Positions 1 to 6,509 of a DNA stretch of 10,731 nt are shown in pieces. The notes beneath the pieces are model-generated. The model ran no database searches, had not been told where the DNA came from, and saw only the letters and a program-made list of their open reading frames with translations. The DNA is from an uncultured Faecalibacterium sp. (GTDB lineage: Bacteria; Bacillota; Clostridia; Oscillospirales; Ruminococcaceae). The position numbers and the translations under genes are program-made. Location: the NCBI GenBank assembly GCA_900772565.1, contig CAAHET010000176.1, positions 1 to 10,731 on the forward strand, read 5' to 3'. How positions within the stretch are numbered: the first letter of the stretch is position 1; the number at the start of each line of letters is the position of its first letter.

Positions 1-282
1 ACCTTCATCAATGCGATTTACCTGTATGATGATAAGGTTTTGATAACCTTCAACTATAAAGAAGGAACACAGACCGTCACCTTTGGAGAAGCGACGGAAG
101 TTGCATCCGAGGGAAATGGTTCGGATTTGGATTGCTTTACTGCACCAAGGACTGCTGCACAGGTTTTGTGCAGCAGTCCTTTTTATTTATTTTATCGAAT
201 CCATCTTGCAAAAGCGGCGCAGTGCCTTATAATAGAGGCTGTGCCCCGGTGTGCGCGGGCACGGTTTAGGAGTATAGGATAA
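1..282 (+). CDS. C-terminal end of a site-specific (probably large serine) recombinase, partial
   Basis: The frame is open from base 1 and runs to the TAA at 280-282; the start lies outside the window. The first ~47 codons read like the extreme C-terminus of the large serine recombinases of clostridial mobile elements: a 'hydrophobic strand, YDDK, hydrophobic strand, FNYKEGTQTVTF' pattern, then a polar tail (GSDLDCF). In this family such recombinases cut and rejoin DNA at attachment sites and often lie at the very end of their element. From about codon 49 the protein no longer looks real: the frame passes through a perfect hairpin terminator (147-187) and the promoter of the next gene (206-233). 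I infer that the native protein ends near base 145, or that the tail was added at the integration junction. The segment is visibly more AT-rich than the DNA after base 240. Family identity is moderately sure, since only the tail is visible. Confidence 0.6.
   Translation, partial: TFINAIYLYDDKVLITFNYKEGTQTVTFGEATEVASEGNGSDLDCFTAPRTAAQVLCSSPFYLFYRIHLAKAAQCLIIEAVPRCARARFRSIG
147..187 (+). terminator. Intrinsic terminator inside the recombinase reading frame
   Basis: A perfect 14-bp stem (147-160 with 168-181) has a 7-base loop and is followed by a T-rich tract. It would end transcription of the recombinase, or of the chromosomal gene that once stood here. Its position inside the open frame argues that the last ~45 codons of the upstream frame are not native coding sequence. 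Confidence 0.85.
206..233 (+). promoter_or_regulatory. Sigma-A promoter of the first MATE gene
   Basis: TTGCAA at 206-211 and a perfect TATAAT at 228-233 are separated by 16 bp. The MATE start codon follows 62 bp downstream, giving a leader of roughly 55 nt. No operator is obvious. Confidence 0.75.
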
Positions 283-295
283 AGGAAAAAAGAGT

Positions 296-1657
296 ATGGC
301 TTCTCAAACGAATACGCTGACGGAAGGCCCTCTGGCCAAACAGATCTTTCTGGTCAGTCTGCCGCTGGCGCTTTCCAACCTGCTGCAGGTGCTGTTCAAC
401 ATGTCGGACGTGGCAGTGGTGGGGCGCTTTGCCGGTTCCACGGCGCTGGGCGCTGTGGGCTCCACCAGCACGCTGGTGACCCTGTTCACCGGCTTTCTCA
501 TCGGTCTGAGCAACGGCATCAACGTGCTGGTGGCGCGTTTTTACGGTGCGCGCCACCCCAAGGACGTGGAAAAGACCGTCCACTCGGCGGCCATTATCAG
601 CGCCATTGCCGGTGTGGTGCTGCTGCTCATCGGCCTGCTGGGTTCCCCTGCCATGCTGCGGCTGCTGAACACCAAGGAGGATCTGCTGCCCGGCGCGATC
701 TTGTATCTGCGGGTGTATTTTCTAGGTATGCCGGCGCTGGCGCTGTACAACTTCGGCAACGCGGTGTTCAGCTCCATCGGCGACACCAAAAAGCCGCTGC
801 TGTATCTGTCCATTGCCGGTGCGCTGAACATTCTGCTGAACCTGTTCTTTGTTATCGTGTGTGATCTGAGCGTGGTAGGCGTGGCGCTAGCCAGTGCCAT
901 CAGCCAGTGCGTTTCCGCGTTTCTGATCCTGCGGGCGCTGACCCGGGTGCAGGACTGCTACGCGCTGGACCTGCACAAGTTGCAGCTGGACCCGGTGCAG
1001 GCCAAGAGCATCCTTGCGCTGGGCGTGCCCGCCGGTTTGCAGAACGCCATTTTTGCCATTGCCAACCTGTTCATTCAGGCCGGTGTCAACTCCTTCGACT
1101 CTTTGATGGTCAAGGGCAACAGCGCCGCCGCCAACGCGGATGCGCTGATCTACGACTGCATGGCGGCCTTCTACATGGCCTGCGCCAGCTTTATGAGCCA
1201 GAACTACGGCGCGGGACGGCCTGACCGGGTGAAGAAGAGCTACTTCATCAGTCTGGGCTACTCCTTCGGCGTGGGGCTTGCGCTGGGTGCGGCGCTGTTC
1301 TTCTGCGGGCCGTCCTTCCTTGCGCTGTTCACCACCGAAGCCGCCGTTATTGACGCCGGCATGAAGCGTGTAGCCGTGATGGCCTTTGCCTACTGCATCT
1401 CGGCCTTTATGGACTGCACCATCGCCGCCTCCCGCGGGCTGGGCAAGACGGTGGTGCCTACCGTCATCGTGGTGCTGGGCTCCTGCGTGTTCCGAGTGAT
1501 CTGGGTGTACACCATCTTTGCGCACTTCCACACCATCCCGGCGCTGTACCTGCTGTACCCGTGCAGCTGGACGCTGACCGCGCTGGCGGAAATCGCCTAT
1601 TTTGCCAGCTGTTACAAGCGTGCAATGGCGATCTTCCGCAAGCAGGCGGCGGCGTAA
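296..1657 (+). CDS. MATE family efflux transporter (NorM/DinF-like)
   Basis: This is a 453-residue polytopic membrane protein, the usual length for the 12-helix MATE family. MATE proteins export cationic drugs, dyes or metabolites in exchange for Na+ or H+. The opening (TEGPLAKQIFLVSLPLALSNLLQVLFN) is the typical first helix, followed by the 'D.AVVGRF.G..ALGAVG' stretch near residues 38-55, and the two halves (about 12-220 and 235-445) repeat the same helix pattern. The ATG at 296 is preceded by AAAGGA at 281-286 with 9 bases of spacing, and no better start is seen. The gene has its own promoter (206-233) and terminator (1666-1708), so it is monocistronic. A second MATE gene at 7486-8835 differs in sequence and is not a recent duplicate. 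The substrate cannot be told from sequence. Confidence 0.93.
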   Translation: MASQTNTLTEGPLAKQIFLVSLPLALSNLLQVLFNMSDVAVVGRFAGSTALGAVGSTSTLVTLFTGFLIGLSNGINVLVARFYGARHPKDVEKTVHSAAIISAIAGVVLLLIGLLGSPAMLRLLNTKEDLLPGAILYLRVYFLGMPALALYNFGNAVFSSIGDTKKPLLYLSIAGALNILLNLFFVIVCDLSVVGVALASAISQCVSAFLILRALTRVQDCYALDLHKLQLDPVQAKSILALGVPAGLQNAIFAIANLFIQAGVNSFDSLMVKGNSAAANADALIYDCMAAFYMACASFMSQNYGAGRPDRVKKSYFISLGYSFGVGLALGAALFFCGPSFLALFTTEAAVIDAGMKRVAVMAFAYCISAFMDCTIAASRGLGKTVVPTVIVVLGSCVFRVIWVYTIFAHFHTIPALYLLYPCSWTLTALAEIAYFASCYKRAMAIFRKQAAA

Positions 1658-1665
1658 TATGATTG

Positions 1666-1708
1666 AAAAAACCTCTGGAAAATCCGCAGATTTTCCAGAG
1701 GTTTTTTT
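1666..1708. terminator. Bidirectional terminator between convergent genes
   Basis: A 13-bp stem (1672-1684 with 1689-1701) closes a CGCA loop. It is flanked by an A-run on the left (1666-1671) and seven T on the right (1702-1708), so it works on both strands. It separates the MATE gene from the convergent membrane-protein gene that ends at 1717. Confidence 0.92.
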
Positions 1709-1716
1709 CGTCTACT

Positions 1717-2733
1717 TTACTGATAATCGTGGTTGAGGAACAGGGCCTTGATGACCACCACCTCGTCGTATTCCTCCTGCTCCACCTGCACGTCCGCGTT
1801 CAGGCTCTTCAGGCGCGCCTTGACCGCTTCCAGTGCTTCCGGCACGGTGACGGCGTGGCCTTCCTCCACGGCGTCCATCATCCGCTTGAGCACGATGGGG
1901 TGGGCGTACCAGCTTGCCACCGGGAACGCGCCGTGCGGGTAGTGCTTGACATACTCCGCCATGGCGGCTTCGGCTTTGTCTGCACGCTTCATGATGGCGT
2001 TGTTGTTATTGTGGGCGGTGGGCAGCATATTGTAGCTGGAAAACAGGAAGATAGCGGCAAAGCCGAACAGCGCAAAATACACGCCGTAGCTGCTGGTGTG
2101 GCTGAACACGGAATACAGACCGTAGGCTGCGGCTGCAACACCCAGCACAAAGATAGCCAGCGCCACATAGCGGTACACCGGTTTGCTTTGCAGCTGCGCA
2201 CGCTTGCGGCGCTGGGCAGCGCTCAGCTCCGCAGAAAGCTCCGGCTTTGCGTCCAGATACTCCTTTGCCCGGCGCAGCACGGTAAGGCTGTGCTGCGCGT
2301 CCTCGGAAAGCTCCGGCAGCTTGCGGGCGGCCTTTTCGGCGGCCTTTTTCTCCAGCGCCTGCTCTCCGGCGGCGCTCAGCAGGTGCAGCTGCGGCTGCTC
2401 CTTGGCAAGCACTTCCAGCAGGGCATCCACATCCCGCTCGTCCTTGAAGTTGCACTGCTTCTGCTTGCCGCCGTCGTACTCCACCACCAGATAGGCCATG
2501 GAGGCAAACACGCCCTTGCCGGAAAAGCCGCCGGAGCTCATAGCCACCCGCTTGAACACCCGGGTGATGCTGCTGTAAGGCAGATAATAGCGGCGGTCGA
2601 TGTAAAAGCTGTTCAGGTACAGCGCCTTTTTGCCAACACCGCAGGGGCCGATCTTCCGGCAGGCTTTTTTGTCTGCCTCCAGCTCCTGCGGGTCAAGCTT
2701 TGCCATGCCCAGCTGTGCGGGTTTGAAAATCAT
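1717..2733 (-). CDS. Two-helix membrane protein of unknown function
   Basis: This encodes a 338-residue protein that I do not recognise by name. Residues ~30-105 are soluble with alternating strands (ALYLNSFYI, YLPYSSITRVFKR, MAYLVVEYDG), which suggests a PH-like fold. Residues ~120-185 are charged, alanine-rich and probably helical or coiled. Two membrane helices lie at ~188-210 and ~216-236, joined by a very short loop. The C-terminal ~100 residues are soluble with HNNNN just after the second helix and an acidic tail. No signal peptide or catalytic motif is visible. Both soluble ends are probably cytoplasmic, given the short loop and the basic residues (RRKR) before helix 1. The start at 2733 follows an AAGGGA-type site. 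It is monocistronic and convergent with the MATE gene. The PH-like reading is a guess from strand pattern only. Confidence 0.85.
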   Translation of the reverse strand: MIFKPAQLGMAKLDPQELEADKKACRKIGPCGVGKKALYLNSFYIDRRYYLPYSSITRVFKRVAMSSGGFSGKGVFASMAYLVVEYDGGKQKQCNFKDERDVDALLEVLAKEQPQLHLLSAAGEQALEKKAAEKAARKLPELSEDAQHSLTVLRRAKEYLDAKPELSAELSAAQRRKRAQLQSKPVYRYVALAIFVLGVAAAAYGLYSVFSHTSSYGVYFALFGFAAIFLFSSYNMLPTAHNNNNAIMKRADKAEAAMAEYVKHYPHGAFPVASWYAHPIVLKRMMDAVEEGHAVTVPEALEAVKARLKSLNADVQVEQEEYDEVVVIKALFLNHDYQ

Positions 2734-2765
2734 GGGTAGTTCCCTTCTTTGCTTTAAATTCTACG

Positions 2766-2812
2766 CCCCTATTTTCCCACGGGGCGGGAGCAATTGCAAG
2801 CCCTTATTTTCC
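2766..2812 (-). promoter_or_regulatory. Weak promoter or operator region of the membrane-protein gene
   Basis: Two near-identical copies of CCC(T)TATTTTCC occur at 2767-2777 and 2801-2812, upstream of the gene starting at 2733. On the minus strand TTGCAA (2792-2797) has no good -10 box at a standard distance. The direct repeat could be a binding site, but no known box is recognised. Confidence 0.25.
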
Positions 2813-2878
2813 AATCAACAGTTCGCCTTATGGCTTTTCCCGGACAGGTGCGAGCGCACCGCAGCGGCCGCTTGCCCG

Positions 2879-2929
2879 CACCCTCATCCGGCGCTACGCG
2901 CCACCTTCCCCCGGCTGGGGGAAGGCTTT
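2879..2929 (-). repeat. Diverged palindromic repeat unit (type 2), single copy
   Basis: The unit has a small GGCGC/GCGCC hairpin beside a larger one (CCTTCCCCC / GGGGGAAGG). It is followed by GCGGCAGCGGGAAA, which resembles the linker between units in the elements at 4917-5052 and 6300-6432. It is the most diverged of the type 2 copies in the window. The rest of the gap 2734-3041 holds no gene. Confidence 0.6.
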
Positions 2930-2961
2930 TGCGGCAGCGGGAAAGCACAGCGTTGAATGGT

Positions 2962-3007
2962 TTAAAAAACAGCGCCCGCCGCTGTACGGTCAGGCAGCGG
3001 CGGGCGC
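2962..3007 (-). terminator. Terminator of cstA
   Basis: A perfect 13-bp GC-rich stem (2972-2984 with 2995-3007) with a 10-base loop is followed on the minus strand by TGTTTTTTAAA. It lies 35 bp beyond the cstA stop codon. Confidence 0.92.
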
Positions 3008-3041
3008 AAGTTACTTACGGAAATATGGAGCCGTCAGTTCC

Positions 3042-4544
3042 TTATGCCTTGGAAGCGGTATGCTTCTTGGTAGCATGGAGGAACAGAGCCAGCATTGCGA
3101 TGGCAAAGACGATGCCGATGGGGTAAGCAACGGCGGTGTTGTAAGCCACCAGCTTGCCGTCCGCATAGGTGTTGATCATCTTGCCCAGGCACTCAGGAGC
3201 CAGCACGAAGTAGGTGCAGGACACAGCGCTCATGAAGGTAGCAGGCACAGCGGTGATCCAGAAGTTCTTCTTCTCCTTGAACAGATACATAGAAGCAGCC
3301 CACAGGACGATCATAGCCAGCGTCTGGTTGGTCCAGCTGAAGTAACGCCAGATGACGGTGTAGTTGATGAAGCCCAGTGCGTTGCCGATGCCAAGGAAGG
3401 CACCAACGCCCAGCACGGGGATGCAGAGCTTCAGGCGGTTTGCGTAGCTGTCCTGATCGATCTTGAGCCAGTCGGACAGGGTCAGACGAGCGGAACGGAA
3501 GGCGGTATCACCGGAGGTGATGGGGCAGATGACGACACCGATCATAGCCAGTGCCACGCCAACCTTACCCATGGTCTTGAGGCAGACGTCGTAGATAGCG
3601 GCAGACTGACCGGCAGCCAGAGCCTCGGCCAGACCGACCATCTTGCCGTCGGTGATGGTGTACAGTGCGCAGCCGGCAGCGGCCCAGATCAGAGCGATGA
3701 TGCCCTCGCTGACCATTGCACCGTAGAATACGAAGTGACCCTGCTTCTCACTCTTCATGCAACGGGCCATCAGAGGCGACTGGGTGGAGTGGAAACCGGA
3801 GATAGCACCACAGGCAACGGTGATGAACATGAAGCTCCAGATCGGAGTGTTGGAGGGGTGCATATTGCTGAAGTTTGCCCAGATCTCGGGGATGGTGTAA
3901 GCGGGGTTGGTGAAGATACCAAAGATAACGCCCACAGCCATGATGATCAGGCAGATGCCGAACAGGGGGTAGATCTTACCGATGATGGCATCGATGGAGA
4001 TAAAGGTTGCGATGAAGTAGTAAGCCAGAATGATGATCAGCCAGAACAGAGTGGTGGTCATCACGCCGGACATACCGCCGTTCTTGCACAGGGTAACGAT
4101 CAGGCCTGCGGGGCCAACTGCAAACACGGTACCGACCATGATCAGCAGCACCACAGAGAACACACGCATGATGTTCTGCATCACAGGGCCCAGATAGCGG
4201 CCGGTGACCTCAGCGATGGAAGCGCCGTCGTTGCGCTCGCTCATCATACCGGAGAAGTAGTCATGTACGCCGCCGGCAAAGATGGTGCCGAAGGTGATCC
4301 ACAGGAACACCACGGGACCCCACAGAGCACCCTGCAGTGCACCAAAGATGGGGCCCAGACCTGCAATGTTCAGCAGCTGGACGAGGAACAGCTTCCACTG
4401 GGGCATCACAACGTAGTCAACGCCATCGTTGATGCGCACAGCAGGAGTTTCGCGGTCGTCCGGTCCGAACGTGTTGTCCACGATCTTACCATAGACAAAG
4501 TAGCCGATGATAAGAAGCGCCAGACACAGTAAGAAACTAATCAT
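3042..4544 (-). CDS. cstA: CstA-family carbon starvation / pyruvate-peptide transporter
   Basis: This 500-residue polytopic membrane protein belongs to the CstA family, which imports pyruvate or peptides when preferred carbon is scarce. The match rests on the conserved N-terminal block DYVVMPQWKLFLVQLLNIAG (residues 43-62) running into GPIFGALQG, the HDYFSGMMSERNDGAS segment (94-109), GFHSTQSPLMARC (250-262), PITSGDTAFRSARL (341-354) and FSWTNQTLA (402-410). It is shorter than the ~700-residue E. coli CstA and BtsT and matches the short form common in Firmicutes. The ATG at 4544 has a strong AGGAGG (4553-4558) at 8 bases. Codon choice is narrower than in neighbouring genes, consistent with high expression. 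It is monocistronic, with a long upstream region that looks regulated. The substrate, pyruvate versus peptides, is not settled by sequence. Confidence 0.95.
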   Translation of the reverse strand: MISFLLCLALLIIGYFVYGKIVDNTFGPDDRETPAVRINDGVDYVVMPQWKLFLVQLLNIAGLGPIFGALQGALWGPVVFLWITFGTIFAGGVHDYFSGMMSERNDGASIAEVTGRYLGPVMQNIMRVFSVVLLIMVGTVFAVGPAGLIVTLCKNGGMSGVMTTTLFWLIIILAYYFIATFISIDAIIGKIYPLFGICLIIMAVGVIFGIFTNPAYTIPEIWANFSNMHPSNTPIWSFMFITVACGAISGFHSTQSPLMARCMKSEKQGHFVFYGAMVSEGIIALIWAAAGCALYTITDGKMVGLAEALAAGQSAAIYDVCLKTMGKVGVALAMIGVVICPITSGDTAFRSARLTLSDWLKIDQDSYANRLKLCIPVLGVGAFLGIGNALGFINYTVIWRYFSWTNQTLAMIVLWAASMYLFKEKKNFWITAVPATFMSAVSCTYFVLAPECLGKMINTYADGKLVAYNTAVAYPIGIVFAIAMLALFLHATKKHTASKA

Positions 4545-4568
4545 ACCAGAAACCTCCTTTTGAATTTC

Positions 4569-4599
4569 AGCCGCCGGCAGTTCATGCCATACTGCGGCT
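4569..4599 (-). promoter_or_regulatory. Hairpin in the cstA leader
   Basis: On the minus strand AGCCGC and GCGGCT (outer arms) together with AGT/ACT form an imperfect hairpin just upstream of the cstA ribosome binding site. There is no U-run after it, so it is not a terminator. It may affect translation or mRNA stability, and it overlaps the end of the possible leader peptide. Confidence 0.4.
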
Positions 4600-4620
4600 A
4601 TGACCGATCTCTGGCTTCAT
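4582..4620 (-). CDS. Possible 12-residue leader peptide upstream of cstA
   Basis: On the minus strand an ATG at 4620 opens a 12-codon frame (MKPEIGHSRSMA) that stops at 4582. A weak AAGGTG lies a few bases before it, and the frame ends inside the leader hairpin. It would be translated only if transcription starts above base ~4635. It has no run of a single regulatory codon. This is a candidate only, since a frame this short arises easily by chance. Confidence 0.2.
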   Translation of the reverse strand: MKPEIGHSRSMA

Positions 4621-4621
4621 G

Positions 4622-4687
4622 TTAACACCTTTTTCATAATTGTGTTAATATTTTTTAGGTATAGTTCCCATATCAAAAAGTATATGG
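4622..4687 (-). promoter_or_regulatory. Dyad-rich control region of cstA
   Basis: Two inverted repeats lie in this AT-rich stretch: TTAACAC / GTGTTAA (4622-4628 with 4642-4648, 13-base spacer) and CCATAT / ATATGG (4668-4673 with 4682-4687, 8-base spacer). On the minus strand a possible TTGATA -35 box falls in the second dyad and a poor AATATT -10 lies 18 bases on, so the basal promoter looks weak and may need an activator. In enterobacteria CstA-type genes are controlled by CRP or the BtsSR system. Neither site is recognised here. Confidence 0.45.
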
Positions 4688-4916
4688 CCGCTTATTTTAT
4701 TTGTTTACGCAAACTTTCGTTTTATAGCGCTTGTTCGTTTAAATTTGTTTTGTGGTTTCTCAAGTTTTCCCTCCCGGGAACGGTCAAAGCCGCGCCCGCC
4801 AAACTTTGCGCCGCCTTTTTGTGCACTTTGCTTAATCGTTTACGATTTTCTCCCCAAAACGTGGGATTTGGGACGAAAGAATACCCCGGCAGCGTCCTCG
4901 CCCTCTCAGGTGGGGC

Positions 4917-5052
4917 ACCCCTTCCGTCTGCTCCCGTTGGTCGCAGCCACCTTCCCCAAGGGGACGGCTTTAGAGGTGGCGGGAAACTTTGCGGCAGCAC
5001 CAAAAGGCTCCCCCTTGGGGGAGCTGGCGCATTAGCGCCTGAAGGGGTACTC
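4917..5052 (+). repeat. Composite palindromic element, left copy
   Basis: Two different palindromic units are joined by a ~33-bp linker. A type 2 unit in reverse (4917-4971) contains CTTCCCCAAGGGGACGG, the linker contains GGCGGGAAACTTTGCGGCAG, and a type 1 unit (5005-5052) contains GCTCCCCCTTGGGGGAGC followed by a small GGCGC/GCGCC hairpin. The whole is an inverted copy of 6300-6432. The design resembles REP doublets or small non-autonomous elements. The preceding ~150 bp (4761-4916) show no gene; 4886-4909 is a 24-bp segment repeated directly at 6286-6309. Confidence 0.8.
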
Positions 5053-5059
5053 CCGAGGG

Positions 5060-5221
5060 AACTCCCCCAGTCATCTCGCTGCGCTCGATGCCAGCCCCCT
5101 CGGAGATGGGGCCTTTGGCATAGCGGCACAGTTCCCAGCTAAAGCACAAAGCTTGCGGGCGCGCCAGAGGCTCCCTCTTAGAGGGAGCTGGCAAAGCCGT
5201 CAGGCTTTGACTGAGGGAGTT
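5060..5221. repeat. Inverted pair of type 1 palindromic units
   Basis: A diverged reverse type 1 unit (5060-5113, with a CATC/GATG mini-hairpin) faces a forward type 1 unit (5169-5221, with GCTCCCTC/GAGGGAGC and CAAAGCC/GGCTTTG hairpins). They are separated by 55 bp without coding potential. With the element at 4917-5052 this makes a ~300-bp repeat block downstream of the LysR gene. The overlapping open frames on both strands have no start signals and are products of the repeats. Confidence 0.75.
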
Positions 5222-5242
5222 CGTTCCAAACCCCTTCCGTGA

Positions 5243-5272
5243 AAATGCGCAAAGCGCACGCGGCGCGCATTT
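5243..5272 (-). terminator. Hairpin at the end of the LysR gene, possible weak terminator
   Basis: AAATGCGC (5243-5250) and GCGCATTT (5265-5272) form an 8-bp stem over a 14-base loop, directly overlapping the LysR stop codon. The U-tract is only four bases, so termination may be weak. A related hairpin with the same loop length lies at 6573-6598. Confidence 0.45.
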
Positions 5273-6207
5273 CAATTCTTCTTCCACCCGCTGTCCTTGA
5301 TGGTAGCATCCGCCTGCTTGTGCAGCAACTGCACAAACAGCTGCTCCTCCGGCTGCAAGGGTTCCCGCTCTGGGTACACCAGCACGTCCCGCATCTGCTG
5401 CTTCTGTGCCGGGCAGCCGTGCAGCGCCAGATGGTACTGCTCCAGCGCGCGCTGCGGCATGGGGGACGACCACATATAGGCCGTGGGCAGGTTCTGCAAA
5501 ATGGAGAACTGGCTGCACCGCTCGTACACATGGATGCGGCGGTTGGGGTTCACCTCCCAGCGGGAAGCGGTGCTCTCCTCCCCGGGCAGATGGGTGTCGC
5601 CGTGCAGCACCTCGATGTAATCGTTCAGTTCGTCAAGGTTCTGCACCTGCCGCCGCGCCAGCGGGCTGTCCTGACTGGTGAGCAGCAGATAGGAAAACTC
5701 CATGATGGGCTCCTGCCGCAGGCCGTGGCGCTGGCAGTAGCGCAGGTAGTAGTCCTCGTCCTCGGCGGCATAGCGCAGCAGCGCCATGTGGTAGCCCTGC
5801 CGCAGCACAAAGTCCAACGCTTCAATGGCGCCGCTTTCCCGGATATGCACCCGCAGCTGCTCGCTGCGGGCGGCCTGCTGCAAAAAATCCACCGCCGCAT
5901 AGGAGGCGTAGGTGGCATGGGTCAGCACCACCCGCAGCTCGGCGCAGCTGCGCTGCTGGTGCGCCTCCTGCTTCAGCTCGTCCACCTGCTGCAGCACCCG
6001 CTGCGCCTGCGCGATGAACCGCTTGCCCTGCTCGGTAGGGATCATGCCCGTGGAGGAGCGCTCGAAAATGCGCACCCCGTATTCCTCTTCCAAGTTCTTC
6101 AGCGCCTTGCTGACATTGGGCTGCGCCGCGTACAGCTGCTTTGCCGCCGCCGACACCGACCCCCATTTCATGATGGCTACCAGATATCGCAGTTCCGTAA
6201 TATTCAT
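5272..6207 (-). CDS. LysR family transcriptional regulator
   Basis: The 311-residue protein is the usual LysR length. Residues 1-60 form the winged helix-turn-helix DNA-binding domain, with the typical 'LRYLVAI...GSVSAAAKQLYAAQPNVSKALKNLE' run and the FERS..G..PTEQG wing. A linker helix (~60-88, VLQQVDELKQE) leads into the periplasmic-binding-like effector domain (~90-290). I chose the ATG at 6207, because MNITELRYL is the canonical N-terminus and a GGAGGGG site lies 5 bases before it. The frame continues upstream to 6270, but that extension covers the promoter. The neighbour divergent to it is the small-protein/phosphatase operon, 470 bp away across a repeat block, so no target gene is obvious. 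A 135-bp composite element flanks the gene on each side in inverted orientation. The effector is unknown. Confidence 0.93.
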   Translation of the reverse strand: MNITELRYLVAIMKWGSVSAAAKQLYAAQPNVSKALKNLEEEYGVRIFERSSTGMIPTEQGKRFIAQAQRVLQQVDELKQEAHQQRSCAELRVVLTHATYASYAAVDFLQQAARSEQLRVHIRESGAIEALDFVLRQGYHMALLRYAAEDEDYYLRYCQRHGLRQEPIMEFSYLLLTSQDSPLARRQVQNLDELNDYIEVLHGDTHLPGEESTASRWEVNPNRRIHVYERCSQFSILQNLPTAYMWSSPMPQRALEQYHLALHGCPAQKQQMRDVLVYPEREPLQPEEQLFVQLLHKQADATIKDSGWKKN

Positions 6208-6240
6208 GAACCCCTCCGCGTTGTTTGCAGTCGTAACCGT

Positions 6241-6270
6241 ATTGTAACAATTTCCCCGCGCCGCTGTCAA
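6241..6270 (-). promoter_or_regulatory. Promoter of the LysR gene with a small palindrome
   Basis: On the minus strand a perfect TTGACA (6265-6270) and TACAAT (6241-6246) are 18 bp apart, about 34 bp before the start codon. An 11-bp palindrome (ATTGTAACAAT, 6241-6251) covers the -10 box and could be an autoregulatory site, as LysR proteins often repress their own genes. Confidence 0.75.
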
Positions 6271-6299
6271 GCGGGGGACGAACTCCCGGCAGTGTCCTC

Positions 6300-6432
6300 A
6301 CCCCCTCAGTCGCTACGCGACAGCTCCCCCAAGGGGGCGCCTTTCGGGCGCTGCCGCAAAGTTTCCCGCCGCCACTGAAGCCGTCCCCTTGGGGAAGGTG
6401 GATTGCCGCAAAGCGGCAAGACGGAAGGGGTA
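6300..6432 (-). repeat. Composite palindromic element, right copy
   Basis: A reversed type 1 unit (6300-6343, with CAGTCGCTACGCGACAG and CTCCCCCAAGGGGG) is joined by a linker with GCTGCCGCAAAGTTTCCCGC to a forward type 2 unit (6377-6432, with CCGTCCCCTTGGGGAAGG and TTGCCGCAAAGCGGCAA). The order and sequence are the reverse complement of 4917-5052. The small inner hairpins differ between copies while the large palindromes and linker are conserved. Confidence 0.8.
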
Positions 6433-6442
6433 CCCCCGCAGC

Positions 6443-6469
6443 GCGGATGTTTCCGCAGGAAACATCCGC
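6443..6469. repeat. Perfect 12-bp hairpin
   Basis: GCGGATGTTTCC (6443-6454) and its complement (6458-6469) flank a GCA loop. There is no U-tract on either strand, so it is not a standard terminator. It abuts the composite element and may belong to the same repeat block. Confidence 0.6.
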
Positions 6470-6509
6470 TGCAAATGCTGTTCATCTTTACAACCTCTCT
6501 GGTGAAAGG

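Noticed and set aside
1663..2739. A 358-codon open frame antisense to the membrane-protein gene
   Set aside because: It starts inside the bidirectional terminator and has no ribosome binding site. The minus-strand gene has both start and stop signals.
3060..4532. A 490-codon open frame on the plus strand, almost fully antisense to cstA
   Set aside because: The translation is rich in H, D, Q and G with no fold-like pattern and no ribosome binding site. It results from the strong codon bias of cstA on the other strand.
4600..5518. Several overlapping open frames between cstA and the LysR gene
   Set aside because: They consist of repeat units translated in arbitrary frames, with no start signals, and change frame at the palindromes.
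6208..6270. A 21-residue N-terminal extension of the LysR protein
   Set aside because: It would cover the TTGACA/TACAAT promoter. The ATG at 6207 has a good ribosome binding site and gives the usual LysR N-terminus.
4917..6432. A CRISPR array in the repeat-rich gaps
   Set aside because: The units are few, differ in orientation and length, and lack uniform spacers.
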